DNA from: Brevibacillus_C sp046036945
Lineage (GTDB): Bacteria > Bacillota > Bacilli > Brevibacillales > Brevibacillaceae
Direction: 5' to 3'
Assembly: GCF_046036945.1 (NCBI RefSeq)
Contig: NZ_JBJQOQ010000015.1
Span: forward strand, 58,733-122,732
DNA length: 64,000 nt
The position numbers and the translations under genes were made by a program. Position 1 is the first letter of the stretch. Each line of letters begins with the position of its first letter. Positions 10,401 to 18,082 of the stretch are shown piece after piece. A model generated the notes under the pieces. That model was not told the DNA's origin and made no database searches. It was given only the letters and a program-made list of their open reading frames with translations.

Positions 10401-12084
10401 CCGGCCCGAAACCCTCATCTTGAAGTGAAGGATGCCAGACTATGGTATCTTGTTCCGTGATCAGCACATCCGCATGACCATCACCGTCCAAATCTACAAG
10501 CCGCAGGTTGGGATTGCGCATGTCGCAATTAAGCGGTGAGGAAAAGGGACGGAACGCCTGCCACCCTTCTTCCGCGTCGTGCTCGTACAGCCCTTGCACG
10601 GGTCCCTCCAGCATGACAAGTTCGGGTCTGCCGTCGCCGTCCAAGTCCATAAACTGGGCTTTCCCGCCGGTCAAGGACAGATTGGGCTTTACGGCTACAA
10701 TTTCGACAGGTGCAAATTCGACCGGCCGCTGGCTGATGGGGCTGAGATTGCGTTTATAGAACCATCCGCCGCCCTGTTCCGTTAGAATGCCAGGAATGCC
10801 TTCCCCATGCAAGTCTGTCCACTGATAAGCATTGTTGTCGATTCCCGACGGCAAATGGTCAAGGCTATCGGGGTCCAACGTTTCCACGTTATCCTGTATG
10901 ACGGGCTGACTGTATGTGAAGGCAACCGGTGGAAGGGCGCTTTTTTCGTATTCGTCTTCTTTTCGCTTGTATCCGGTGTGGGTGACTGTTGAGAGGTATG
11001 TATAAACAAAGTTGCGAGGATTTGCAGGGTCTTGATCTAGGGAGTAGGAAAATTCCGTGGATCGCACCAGGCAATTGGTGCCAACTCCGGCTTCGTGTTC
11101 GAAATGATGGAACATCAAAACCCTTTTGCATAAGCGATAGGTACGGATTTCAAAACCTGCCCGATAGGTCGAGAAAGCATCTTGACGACAGGCCCATTGA
11201 CCGGTGTCGTTCGGGGTGGGAAGATTGCTGTCATGTTCACCGTAATCGAAGACGGTCTCGAACAACCAATCTGTCTGCCCGAGCAGGCTCGCATCAAGAA
11301 AATCCGGACGAAGTCCTTCGCTGTTGAGCAAGGGCGTGCGGTTGCCGTAGCGGATGCGCTTGAGATAGCGATTGGCCGTGCGCCGGAGATCCGTTCGTTC
11401 TCCCCGATTTCGTTCATGAACTTGGGCAAGATCGACACCTGTTCCATCCTCGGGTTTGTACTCGTACATGATGGCGTTGCCAATATCGTCGCGCATCTCG
11501 CTGATTAGCCAGCAAAAGACGCGACTGGGGTCTACCGGGTTATGTATTCGGGCGTTGAGATCCAGGCCATAGATGGTCAAAACATTATTCCGGGTAATCG
11601 AACGCCAATGCACATCGCCATCGCTGTCACGGATCCACCGTTCAATACGGGCGAAGGCTCCTTCGATTCGCGGACGATATCGATAAACGGTATACCCCGG
11701 AATGGGTGGGGGTTCATCATCGGCGACCGGAACCAGGTCCTCGGTGTCCGAAAGCACAAATACATCGGATTCTTCCGCGTCCAGGTATTGCGGCAGTCCC
11801 TTGTCCGTCTTGCGCACGATACTCGGAAGCGAGAGAGACCATCCTAAGCCAAACGGCCCGTTGCCCGAGGCGGAGTTATAGGTTAGCGAGAGTTGGGGGC
11901 CGAAGCCGGAACGTCCCGGACTGACTCCGATCGGAACAGACAAGGTACCGGTGCCGACGACGGGATTGACGGAAAACTTCTCCCCCATTCCACGAATTGC
12001 CCCTCCCCCTTTCGGGAGCGTAATGGAGGGGACTGTAAACGGTTTCTGCCCTCCGTCTATGGTATCTGAATGGTTATCTATCAT
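4462..12084 (-). CDS. fused TcB/TcC (SpvB-RHS) toxin with C-terminal deaminase-like domain
   Basis: About 2540 residues from ATG 12084 (AAGGA upstream); the longer frame uses GTG 12102. Domains in order: SpvB N-terminal region (SLTYNSASGNGPFGLGWSLS); FG-GAP/VCBS repeats with DLDGDG motifs around 420-690; TcdB middle region (GCFDGEEREFRGFG); long YD/RHS repeats; RHS-associated core ending DPDGR near 2130. Then come a glycine/serine-rich linker, a hydrophobic pre-toxin segment (~2260-2315), and a ~100-residue warhead. The warhead has H-T-E (His ~2476, Glu ~2478) and PPCDPGGRGC (Cys ~2504, 2511), the zinc-site pattern of toxin deaminases; it looks closest to Pput_2613-type. In Tc systems the B/C cocoon holds the cleaved C-terminal effector for injection through TcA. 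The warhead family is inferred from motif only. Confidence 0.88.
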   Translation of the reverse strand: MIDNHSDTIDGGQKPFTVPSITLPKGGGAIRGMGEKFSVNPVVGTGTLSVPIGVSPGRSGFGPQLSLTYNSASGNGPFGLGWSLSLPSIVRKTDKGLPQYLDAEESDVFVLSDTEDLVPVADDEPPPIPGYTVYRYRPRIEGAFARIERWIRDSDGDVHWRSITRNNVLTIYGLDLNARIHNPVDPSRVFCWLISEMRDDIGNAIMYEYKPEDGTGVDLAQVHERNRGERTDLRRTANRYLKRIRYGNRTPLLNSEGLRPDFLDASLLGQTDWLFETVFDYGEHDSNLPTPNDTGQWACRQDAFSTYRAGFEIRTYRLCKRVLMFHHFEHEAGVGTNCLVRSTEFSYSLDQDPANPRNFVYTYLSTVTHTGYKRKEDEYEKSALPPVAFTYSQPVIQDNVETLDPDSLDHLPSGIDNNAYQWTDLHGEGIPGILTEQGGGWFYKRNLSPISQRPVEFAPVEIVAVKPNLSLTGGKAQFMDLDGDGRPELVMLEGPVQGLYEHDAEEGWQAFRPFSSPLNCDMRNPNLRLVDLDGDGHADVLITEQDTIVWHPSLQDEGFGPARRISQALDEEQGPRLVFADGSESVYLADMSGDGLNDLVRIRNGEICYWPNLGHGRFGSMVTMDASPVFDAPDQFEQKRIRLADIDGTGTTDIIYLHGDGVRLYFNQSGNRWSDAKMLDVFPHVDDLAVIAAVDLRGNATACLVWSSPLPGDSGLQMRFVDLMGGQKPHLLIRVVNNMGAETRIQYAPSTKFYLADRIAGRPWLTRIPFPVHVVEQIETYDHVSHSRFVTRYAYHHGCFDGEEREFRGFGMVEQWDTEAYEDYAAGVQRFDGSQESAPELYQSPVTTRTWFHTGMLLGQNGILHPFHSEYYQGTQHLPEVVLPEKMSDREWLECLRSMKGLPLRREIYSFDGSEREKHPYSVVENTYEIRRIQPLGTCKHAVFLPVARESLTIGYDRNPHDPRISHSLQLEVDEYANVWKSCTVVYGRQLVDTDLPPEVTRDQQKMVITYSETDYTSEAAYSHPVSAYRSRVPFASRSYEITGVSSDSDLFGFEEIRLKIEGTSKIAYETLADETVPQKRLLSCSRTLYLDNGLRPLPLGQCDSLGLMYQSYQLALTPSIIQLYYADKVTDAEFSAAGYVHFDGDDNWWIPSETAVFADNSAAHFYMPVGIRSPMGVETIMTPDPYDLLTERVQIKQASWNVMTVKNDYRILGPSLITDANGNRSAVETDALGMVISSAVMGKKGGKEGDSLDDPSVRMEYDLFNWQLNGKPTYVRILSREKHGTSDSRWQESYAYWNGSGGVAMVKSQVNPGIAREANPDGTVSEVETTARWVGNGRIVLNNKGNPVKQYEPYFSTTFEYEDVKSLRETGVTPIYYYDALGRNIRTVLPDGTFTRTVFEPWKKQTYDANDTVKESGWYTDRGEPDPEADSEPLHDPEARAAWLAARHADTPGTVHFDSLGRSVCAVTDYGGGITASVRSQSDTTGRFSKLFDQSNREVSSGFVSMTGANVYGESAEKGRRWTFQNISGAIVKTWDEYGRQFRTEYDPLQRLLSIFVQEAGQSEILFNYIVYGDRHPDAYRLNLNGVAHQIFDPTGMVCVAEVDFKGNTLRVERILAKSYQICPDWQVLAEQPDYWAVHSAAEAELESDEVFVTATEYDALNRPIRAILPDRTIFVPTYNEANYLVKLNVKIRGQGNFVEFLADQDFDAKGLRQYVRKGNNVISRYFYDAKNFRLTDLLTVKSGDDADVKALQKLHYTYDPVGNITQIRDEAQQTYFFNNTVVKPESLFAYDAKYQLIRATGREHAGDVNNAIRTDADLDYVPQLPHNNNAGAVRTYIEIYEYDLLGNITVMRHHYKAHNGSGNGWTRYYRYAYESDPNDRTNRLTKTAMPGDPDAGPYSGIYAYDVYGNMTRMPHVTEMNWDFLDQFRRADLGGGGTVYYVYDTEGQRIRKVIERQGGSRSERIYFGAVEILRERKSGSTDPHFERYTLHIDDNGERIAQVDIKTRDDNNKDPDNPLNVPLIRYTYSNHLGSAVLETDGNGSVVSYEEFHPYGTSAYRSAKPGFDLSLKRYRFSGKERDDETGLYCFGARYYCAWLGRWSSGDPAGFAGGLNLFRYCTNNPIMFRDPDGRQEWRTDYQVWDSLSTGGDDGGPVDTLPEFQRWATDHNIEYEGTPKFGPDGWQVDKWRIVERGPPDGSGQAAGDSPGDSTEGGGEQGAGSETDGNPSDHGSGDGQGQGSGEGSGEGSGGGEGGRSFFTSSFFRGVVVGLAITVAVVAIVATGGAALAAIAPAASAAIASSTVIGTGLTVVGYAGMAATAYNTVQSIRQRDIWDNPISEEEANYNLGMGIGSIMGGGIAKSVASVGSSVGGQIGNSINRAGAAIETMGMGQFATANGASLGNAISVAPSAVSGVSTTTAVGASGTGMGAGVMMSRHHADWEHRDSEGRFITRGNETSGSDTPPGRRLSWDEQLSVHTERKILEQLGGQVKPGEIITIRGTKPPCDPGGRGCASAMQAFAEKYGVKIIYQNTLTGQTWRYP

Positions 12085-12293
12085 CCGTTCTCTTCCTTTC
12101 ACGTGCGAAGTGGAGTCGGGGGATTCTGACGACTAAAGTATTTTTATGTTCCATGACCTGTATAGATTCATTGACTTTTCTAGGGGTGAATTATCGGCAG
12201 CCGCAGAAAAAACCATGCCTTTTTGAACATTATACTGCAAAATTACAGATTTTTCAGTTAATTTTTAAAACCTTTCAGCACTCTTCCGCGACC

Positions 12294-12322
12294 TGGCTTG
12301 TATCTGTGCACTTGTGTATAAT
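12294..12322 (+). promoter_or_regulatory. predicted sigma-A promoter, extended -10
   Basis: A TATAAT at 12317-12322 is preceded by TGTG (extended -10) and lies 17 bases after a weak -35, TGGCTT (12294-12299). It is 46 bases upstream of the khtT-like TTG start. The rest of the 12085-12368 gap, between this gene and the divergent toxin gene, is AT-rich with no gene. Confidence 0.5.
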
Positions 12323-12368
12323 GGAAGGAATATTTGGGTCATTTCGGCTGGCAAAGGAGGTTTGCGCA

Positions 12369-12860
12369 TTGAACATTTGGGAATCCGATTTACCAGGGAT
12401 TGGCCGCAAATTCCAAATGGAAACCCGCAATGGGGATAAGCTGATCATCGTCATTCACGACAACGGCCGGCGGGAGATCTATCATCTCGATCAATCCAAC
12501 CCTGATGAATGCGTTTCGACAATCACTCTCGACGATGAGGAAGCCATGAAAATCGCCGGAATCATCGGAGGGATGAACTACAAGCCGAAAGCTTTGGAAA
12601 ATATCGAGATCACTCTGAACGATCTGGTGATCGAATGGCATAAAGTCGAACCGCAGGCCGCTTGTATCGGAAAAACGATCGGACAGTTAGCCGTTCGGCA
12701 AAAAACCGGCGCGACGATCATTGCAGTCATCGAGGCCGGTCATTATAAAAAGATCAACCCCGGTCCGGACCAAATCCTCGCCGGCGGTTCCACGCTCATC
12801 GTGGTCGGGGAAAGACAGCATGTCAAAGCGTTCAAGCAGCTTTTGGCCAGCGGTGAATAA
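12369..12860 (+). CDS. KhtT-like K+/H+ antiporter regulatory subunit (RCK_C/TrkA-C), copy 1
   Basis: 163 residues from TTG 12369, with AAAGGAGG 8 bases upstream; an upstream in-frame extension to 12153 has no ribosome site and is rejected. The C-terminal half is a TrkA-C/RCK_C ligand-binding domain (KTGATIIAVIE, INPGPDQILAGGSTLIVVGE). The N-terminal half matches KhtT. In Bacillus subtilis KhtT controls the KhtU antiporter and responds to nucleotides and pH. This copy is convergent with khtU and is a close paralogue of the gene at 14191-14685: both share LPGIGRKFQ, GGM.YKPKAL and KTGATIIAV. It is transcribed separately, so it may be expressed under other conditions. Partner assignment is inferred. 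Confidence 0.85.
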   Translation: MNIWESDLPGIGRKFQMETRNGDKLIIVIHDNGRREIYHLDQSNPDECVSTITLDDEEAMKIAGIIGGMNYKPKALENIEITLNDLVIEWHKVEPQAACIGKTIGQLAVRQKTGATIIAVIEAGHYKKINPGPDQILAGGSTLIVVGERQHVKAFKQLLASGE

Positions 12861-12866
12861 GCATAC

Positions 12867-12914
12867 AAGCAGGCAGCAGGTGACAGTTAATCGACTGTCT
12901 CCTGCTGCCTGCTT
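12867..12914. terminator. bidirectional rho-independent terminator
   Basis: Long hairpin with arms AAGCAGGCAGCAGG..GACAGT and ACTGTC..CCTGCTGCCTGCTT around a 6-base loop. It lies between the convergent khtT-like copy (stop 12860) and khtU (stop 12923) and probably serves both. Confidence 0.85.
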
Positions 12915-12922
12915 CTCTTTCT

Positions 12923-14137
12923 TCACATCTTTCCTTGCTGGCTTTGCGCCTGCCCTTTGGATGAAAGCTGTTGGAAGAAGTTGTAGATGTTTTTCGATTC
13001 CTTCGTCAGCAGCGGACCGAGGACAGCCAGGATCAGCACGTACAGAACGGCAAACGACTGAACCGTCGGAAGCAGCCCTCCCGCCTTGCCGATATTGGCC
13101 ATGATGATGGAAAATTCCCCCCGCGACACCAGCGTAAAGCCGATGTTGACCGAGGCCCGATTGGAGATGCCGGAGATACGCCCCGCGATCATCCCCGCGA
13201 CGAGGTTGCCGATGATCGTCAGCACGACAGCGATAAGCGCCATCCACACCGCCCCGCCCAAAGACAGCGGATCGATCGTCAGGCCAAAGCTGAAGAAAAA
13301 CAGAGCGCCGAAGAAGTCGCGGAACGGCAGGACCAGGTGTTCAATCCGCTTGACGTGCTTTGATTCGGCCAAAACCAGCCCGATCAACAGCGCACCGATC
13401 GCCTCTGCCACGTGCAGGGTCTCTGAAAAGCCGGCAACCAAAAAGAGCGAGGTTACGACCAGCAGCAAAAACAATTCTGATGACTGTATGTTGAACAGCT
13501 TGTCGATGTACTTGATGATTTTTCTGCCGATGATCAAGAACAGCAGAATGAAGACGAGGGCCGACAGCGAAGTGAACAGCACGCCCATAAATGAGGTGGC
13601 ACCGCTTAACACCAACCCGGACAAGATGGACATGTGCACGGCGATAAACAAGTCGTCAAACATAATCATGCCCATGATGATCTCTGTCTCGGGATTGGCC
13701 GTTCGCTTCAGGTCTACCAGCACCTTGGCGACGATCGCTGTAGAAGAACTCGTCATGATCCCGCAGACGACCAGCGTTTCCTTCAGCGGCAAGCCCATCA
13801 TCCAGCCGAGCAGCAGTCCGGAGACGAAGTTGAGCGCCACGTAAAACAAACCGCCGACGATGATCGACTTGCCCGATTTGATCAGCCGCCCTACGGAGAA
13901 CTCCAGCCCCAGGTAAAACAAGAGAAAAAGGACGCCGATCCGGCCCATAAAATCAATGAACACGGAGCTTTCGATGAAGCGCAGGTCGATCATTCCAAAA
14001 TGCGGTGCATGCGGCCCAACCGCCATGCCGACCAATATATAGAACGGTATCACGGAAAAACGAAGCTTGGTGGAAATCAAGCCGACAAGGGTAATCAACC
14101 CGAGGGCCAACCCTATTTCAAAAATAAGAGTATCCAT
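12923..14137 (-). CDS. khtU: CPA2-family K+(Na+)/H+ antiporter, KhtU-like
   Basis: 404 residues from ATG 14137 (AGGGGGGA upstream); a longer frame starts at TTG 14176. About 12 hydrophobic segments of Kef/CPA2 type, with GLELSVGRLIKSGK-like FYLGLEFSVG, MTSSSTAIVAK and FFSFGLTIDP. There is no C-terminal RCK domain, consistent with a separate regulatory KhtT subunit. KhtU expels K+ in exchange for protons at alkaline pH or during electrophile stress. It follows the khtT gene (14191-14685) at 53 bases in the same operon. Family firm; ion preference inferred. Confidence 0.88.
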   Translation of the reverse strand: MDTLIFEIGLALGLITLVGLISTKLRFSVIPFYILVGMAVGPHAPHFGMIDLRFIESSVFIDFMGRIGVLFLLFYLGLEFSVGRLIKSGKSIIVGGLFYVALNFVSGLLLGWMMGLPLKETLVVCGIMTSSSTAIVAKVLVDLKRTANPETEIIMGMIMFDDLFIAVHMSILSGLVLSGATSFMGVLFTSLSALVFILLFLIIGRKIIKYIDKLFNIQSSELFLLLVVTSLFLVAGFSETLHVAEAIGALLIGLVLAESKHVKRIEHLVLPFRDFFGALFFFSFGLTIDPLSLGGAVWMALIAVVLTIIGNLVAGMIAGRISGISNRASVNIGFTLVSRGEFSIIMANIGKAGGLLPTVQSFAVLYVLILAVLGPLLTKESKNIYNFFQQLSSKGQAQSQQGKM

Positions 14138-14190
14138 CAAATCCCCCCTGTTTCCTGTTGTATTCGCCTTGTGCAAACAGCCGGGACAAT

Positions 14191-14685
14191 CTAATCAAGC
14201 CCCTTTTGCATGTATTCTTTTAACATTTTCAGGTGTCGCCTTTCCCCGGCGACGATCAGGGTTGAATGAGCGGCAAACACGTAATCAGGTCCGGGGTTGA
14301 TCTGTTTTTTATGGTCTTTTTCCACCACGGCAATGATCGTTGCCCCTGTTTTTTCCCGGACTTTCATTTCTCCGATTTTCTTCCCGATACAGTTGGCGTG
14401 AGGTTCAATCTTGTACCACTCAATCACTAAATCCTCCAGTGTAACCTCAATCGTATCCAAAGCTTTCGGCTTATAGGTCATGCCGCCAAGGATCCCGGCG
14501 ACCAGCCTGGCCTCATCGTCGTCCAGGGTCACCATGGACAAGCTTTCGTCTGGATCCTTGCTGTCAAAATGATAGAGCTCCCGGCGCCCGTCATCATGAA
14601 TGATGATGACCAGCTTTTCCCCGCTGCGGGCCTCAAATTGAAATTTACGGCCAATGCCCGGCAGATCAGACTCGCGAATCGTCAT
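14191..14685 (-). CDS. khtT: KhtT-like antiporter regulatory subunit (RCK_C), copy 2
   Basis: 164 residues. ATG 14685 has GGAGG upstream, whereas the longer frame from TTG 14700 lies on the ribosome site itself. It has the KhtT N-terminal domain (LPGIGRKFQFEARSG) and a RCK_C domain (KTGATIIAVVEKDHKKQINPGPDYV). It is directly upstream of khtU on the same strand, the usual Bacillales order, so this is probably the cognate subunit. Upstream, 14686-14842 holds a TGACAG/CTGTCA hairpin (14783-14803) without a T tract and nothing else I can name. Confidence 0.88.
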   Translation of the reverse strand: MTIRESDLPGIGRKFQFEARSGEKLVIIIHDDGRRELYHFDSKDPDESLSMVTLDDDEARLVAGILGGMTYKPKALDTIEVTLEDLVIEWYKIEPHANCIGKKIGEMKVREKTGATIIAVVEKDHKKQINPGPDYVFAAHSTLIVAGERRHLKMLKEYMQKGLD

Positions 14686-14842
14686 AGCGATTACCTCCAA
14701 TATGTTATTTTGGGTAAAAATTACATATTCTGCAGATATTTATCCAAGTTTTCAACTGGGATTACAGAGGTTTAATCCAATATGACAGTCCTCCAGGCTG
14801 TCAAAAAAGATAGCTTGGTTAGGGTAAATGGGCGTCATGAAC

Positions 14843-15193
14843 TTACACGAGGAAGGTGGTTGTGTACTTGATGGGCATGAGAAATAAACGTTTTAACGCA
14901 ATGGGGATAAAAAAGAATTGTCTGTGGATGGAAGTGATGGGGAGGTTTGCCAACAACAGTGGAAACAAAGCGATAAACGCCAAAACTTTTAGCTGCCAGT
15001 GAAATTTGAGGGAGATTTTTTGCCTGAAGGCAGCTGCCTTATTGGCGTTAAGATGCGGAAAATACTCTGCGGAGCTGCCTTGGGAGGTTTGACTGTCCGC
15101 GGCAAGCAAAGAGACAGGTGCAAAGGAAAACAGGAGCAGCACGAAACAAGCGCATGTTGTCAGCAAACGGCAAATGTAGCGGGAAAACATCAT
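14843..15193 (-). CDS. small secreted or membrane protein, unknown function
   Basis: 116 residues from ATG 15193 with AAAGGAGG 8 bases upstream; the longer frame from 15274 lacks a ribosome site. N-terminal signal sequence: basic start, then CACFVLLLFSFAPVSLLAADS with a likely A-x-A cut. A polar stretch (residues ~32-58) and a second hydrophobic segment (VLAFIALFPLLLANLPI) follow, with a basic tail. I do not recognise a family. The signal peptide and ribosome site make it a credible gene. Confidence 0.55.
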   Translation of the reverse strand: MMFSRYICRLLTTCACFVLLLFSFAPVSLLAADSQTSQGSSAEYFPHLNANKAAAFRQKISLKFHWQLKVLAFIALFPLLLANLPITSIHRQFFFIPIALKRLFLMPIKYTTTFLV

Positions 15194-15399
15194 TCGTGCA
15201 CCTCCTTTGAAACCATTGCATGCTGCTTGCTGTCCGTTTGGTCGCAAGCAAGCTTTCTTTCCTCCTGTCCGCAAGCTTGTGAAAAATTGCGATTATCCCT
15301 TTTATTAAATCATGTCGACATTTTCAAGTCAAATCACCGACCACACCGTACAAGAAAGATACAGGGTCGTCCCCTGCAAGAGGCCATAATGCTGTATAA

Positions 15400-15440
15400 T
15401 AAGAAAAGCTTCCATCAGAAACTTGCAGGAAGCTTTCTTA
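15400..15440 (-). terminator. possible terminator downstream of ytpB
   Basis: Inverted repeat TAAGAAAAGCTTCC (15400-15413) and GGAAGCTTTCTTA (15428-15440), followed on the minus strand by a T-rich stretch. It would end minus-strand transcripts from ytpB after crossing the small convergent gene. Its position about 60 bases upstream of the DUF5325 gene also allows a regulatory role there. Confidence 0.35.
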
Positions 15441-15501
15441 TCCGGATTAACAGGCTTCTATCTAAAAGAAGCTTTTCATTCCAAACAGGAGGTCGTACGA
15501 G

Positions 15502-15675
15502 ATGAATCGCTATCAAGCAGTTACATTGGCACTGGCTGTCGGAGTTGCTTTCAGCCTTGTCGGAGTAGGCATCGCTATCGGGGAACAAAGTGTGATCGGC
15601 ATCTTTGCCTGCCTGATTGCGGCAACCGTGCTCATGGGCGGCGGCTTTATGTACAAGCGCAAGCACAACCGCTAA
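15502..15675 (+). CDS. DUF5325 (YlaF-like) small membrane protein
   Basis: 57 residues beginning MNRYQAVTLALAVG, with AGGAGGT about 10 bases before the ATG. Two hydrophobic segments (residues ~6-25 and 30-48) are followed by a short basic tail, MYKRKHNR. The length and layout match Bacillales DUF5325/YlaF proteins, whose function is unknown. Its stop overlaps the stop of the convergent ytpB by 4 bases. Confidence 0.7.
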   Translation: MNRYQAVTLALAVGVAFSLVGVGIAIGEQSVIGIFACLIAATVLMGGGFMYKRKHNR

Positions 15676-16733
15676 CGCCGGACGAACAGGCTGTTCACAT
15701 AAAAAAACAGGGAGGTCAGACCGTTCGCCTGCCGCAGCAGTTGTTTGGCGATGGCGTAAATCTGCGGTTGGCTGGGGTTGACTTTGCGGTCGACGAGGTA
15801 GAAAGCAACCAATCCGTCTATGATCATGCGGTGGAAGGCAGCATCGGGCAGTTTTTCGGCGCTCTGTTTGGCCTGTTCGATGAAGTACCTCAGCCGGGCC
15901 AGTGCTTCTTCGTCAGACCGGTAATAGCTGACAAAATTGAGATCCCCGCCCTGCCGGTCCTCCTCCAGGTCGATCAGGTAGTCGAGCAGGATGTGGAGTC
16001 CGCAGATCCACGGGAAGTAAGCCGAATTGAGCGCGTCGATTTCCGCAAGGTCCACATGCTCTTTTGTGGCCAGGACAAGCAGGGCGAATATGCCAATCGT
16101 AGAGCCTGTCACGGCGGAAAATTCTTGCCAGTAGATGTGCGGATGGTCGGCGCGGTACTTTTCCCACCAGGAGAGAAGTTCTGCTTCCCTCTGCTCGCGG
16201 GCGATGTGTTTGTATACCTGCAAATCGCTGTACAAAAGCGAGAGCTCCAGTACGCGCGACTGTACGATCGAATACGAAGGAAGCTTTTTTACCTGCTGTT
16301 GGCAAGCTTTGACCAGGTCATTCAGATACCCGCCATCGTCCTTCTCTGTCCGGTAGCGGTAGTAATCCCGGAGCGGCGCATCCGGCGTCAGGGCGTCCTG
16401 CATGGACAGGTGGAGTTGACGAAAGTCCTGCGGGTCCAGGGATGTGCTTCGGTCGCATAAATTGTCCAGGTAATCGCTTATGGTCTGGTACGCGACGATC
16501 AGCGGCACCAGCGTATCCACGAAGGGAATCGCCTGGGTGGCGTAGACCGTCCCCCCTTGACAGTGAAATTTTTTGGTCTCCATACTGGCTAAAGCTTGTT
16601 TCCTCAACTCGCGGTCAGGAATGTTCCCAGCACGCCGATACCAAGCTGCAAATGTGTCATCAAGCTGTGGTTTGACGTAGCGATATACGCGATAAATCAA
16701 TTGCCATGGGTATCGAATTGGTTTCCCGTCCAC
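15672..16733 (-). CDS. ytpB: tetraprenyl-beta-curcumene synthase family (YtpB, DUF2600)
   Basis: 353 residues from GTG 16733, with AAGGAGG 8 bases upstream; an earlier in-frame TTG (16757) lies before the ribosome site. All-helical protein with acidic motifs DYLDNLCDR and DYLIDLEED, as in YtpB. YtpB cyclises C35 tetraprenyl diphosphate in sesquarterpene synthesis, a pathway linked to Bacillus spores. No partner prenyltransferase gene is nearby. The 170 bases upstream, to 16924, hold no further gene that I can see. Confidence 0.85.
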   Translation of the reverse strand: MDGKPIRYPWQLIYRVYRYVKPQLDDTFAAWYRRAGNIPDRELRKQALASMETKKFHCQGGTVYATQAIPFVDTLVPLIVAYQTISDYLDNLCDRSTSLDPQDFRQLHLSMQDALTPDAPLRDYYRYRTEKDDGGYLNDLVKACQQQVKKLPSYSIVQSRVLELSLLYSDLQVYKHIAREQREAELLSWWEKYRADHPHIYWQEFSAVTGSTIGIFALLVLATKEHVDLAEIDALNSAYFPWICGLHILLDYLIDLEEDRQGGDLNFVSYYRSDEEALARLRYFIEQAKQSAEKLPDAAFHRMIIDGLVAFYLVDRKVNPSQPQIYAIAKQLLRQANGLTSLFFYVNSLFVRR

Positions 16734-16924
16734 GCATTGTTCCTCCTTTTTCACCAATAGCTACATCTTATCATATAAATGCCCCTTGTCTCTCCTCTCT
16801 TCTCGTTTTTACCCATTCCGTCACTTTTCGTAGTATTCTGTAGGTTCCCATTAGACTGACTTAAAATAATGGGTGAATGGCCACAATTGTGTCCGACATC
16901 ATACATATAAAGGGGGCTTTCTCA

Positions 16925-17996
16925 TTGAAAAAAGCAAAGGTTTTATTCTCCTCGGTCCTATTGTCGAGCATGCTTCTGCTGGCAGCTTGCGGCGGCGGTG
17001 GCGGCAGCACCGGAGGCAGCGCTCCTGCAGGCGGTGAAAGCAGCAGCGGCTCCGGAGGCGGCCAACAAGCCAGCAGTTCGCCACCGGGGGGCAAATCATG
17101 CCGCTGATCATGGGAGCAGCAGCGTTTTTGATGGCGGAATTTCTCGGCGTACCCTACTGGGATATCGTCAAAGCAGCCGTGCTTCCAGCCATTCTGTACT
17201 TCACCGGCATCTGGATCATGGTGCACTTTGAAGCAAAGCGCCTGGGACTGCGCGGCGTTAGCAGAGAGGAAATCCCGAATAAGAAAGAAATCCTGAAAAA
17301 GCTGTACATGCTCGCCCCTATTTTCGTCATCATCGGAGTATTGATGGCTGGCCGCTCGGCGGAATTCAGCGCCATCTGCGGTATCGTCTCCTCCATCGTC
17401 GTCGGAGCCTTCCGCAAAGAGACCCGGATGTCGTTCAAGGACATACTGGATGCCTTGGCGGCATGGGCACGCCGACGACTGCCAACTACATCATCACCTC
17501 GACGATTGCCGCTCCGGCGATCATCCAGTTGGGTGTTCCGGCCTTGTCGGCTCATATGTTTACGTTCTACTTCGGGATTGTCGCCGATATTACGCCTCCT
17601 GTCGCACTTGCCGCCTTTGCCGCCTCCGGTCTAGCCAAGTCAAAACCGATCCAGACCGGTGTCGAGTCGACACGCCTGGCGATAGCGGCTTTCCTGGCGC
17701 CGTATATCTTTGTCTTGTCGCCGCAGCTGCTCTTGATCGACACGACATTCATGCAGTCGCTGTGGGTTATGATCACTTCCGTTCTGGGTATGATCGGTGT
17801 CGGGGCCGGTATGATCGGATATTGGATGTCCAGATTAAATCCGGTTGAACGGATCGCCTCGATCGCCGCAGGATTGTGCGCGATCGTACCCGGCGTATGG
17901 AGTGACACCATCGGAATCGTGATTCTGGCAGCGGTCTTCTTCCTGTCGTATCGCCGGTCCAAGTCGGCTCCGCAGCAATTACAGGTAAATGGGTAA
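16925..17996 (+). pseudogene. TAXI-TRAP transporter remnant (binding lipoprotein fused by deletion to DctM)
   Basis: A TTG start with AAAGGGGG upstream opens a lipoprotein signal (LLSSMLLLAAC) and a Gly/Ser-rich linker, as in TAXI-type TRAP binding proteins. After about 55 codons (near 17087) the sequence jumps, out of frame, into the middle of a TRAP large permease: GGQIMPLIMGAAAFLMAEF. A second jump occurs near 17460, where ILDALAA runs into MGTPTTANYIITS. In intact DctM proteins some 50-60 residues separate these motifs, and here the frame also changes. The tail frame (17463-17996) ends normally. The binding domain, DctQ part and half the DctM part are missing, so transport is lost. Two deletions explain it better than sequencing error. 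Confidence 0.85.
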
Positions 17997-18000
17997 GGTT

Positions 18001-18032
18001 AAAACCGCGGGATGCTTCCCCGCGGTTTTTTG
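18001..18032 (+). terminator. rho-independent terminator of the TRAP remnant
   Basis: AACCGCGGG / CCCGCGGTT hairpin with a 7-base loop and a T6 tail, directly after the last TRAP stop codon. Confidence 0.9.
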
Positions 18033-18063
18033 CTTTGGCTTTTGCTTTGGCTTTTGCTTTGGC
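18028..18063 (+). repeat. three exact tandem copies of a 12-bp unit
   Basis: TTTTGCTTTGGC repeats three times without mismatch, starting inside the T tail of the terminator. No gene covers it. Slippage-prone sequence; function unknown. Confidence 0.9.
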
Positions 18064-18082
18064 TTTGGAGAACATTGTGCAT

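Noticed and set aside
14783..14803. TGACAG/CTGTCA hairpin as a terminator
   Set aside because: The A run lies on the wrong side for the minus-strand gene (14843-15193) upstream of it; no T tract follows in that direction.
18028..18063. Possible CRISPR-like repeats
   Set aside because: 12-bp contiguous tandem copies without spacers.
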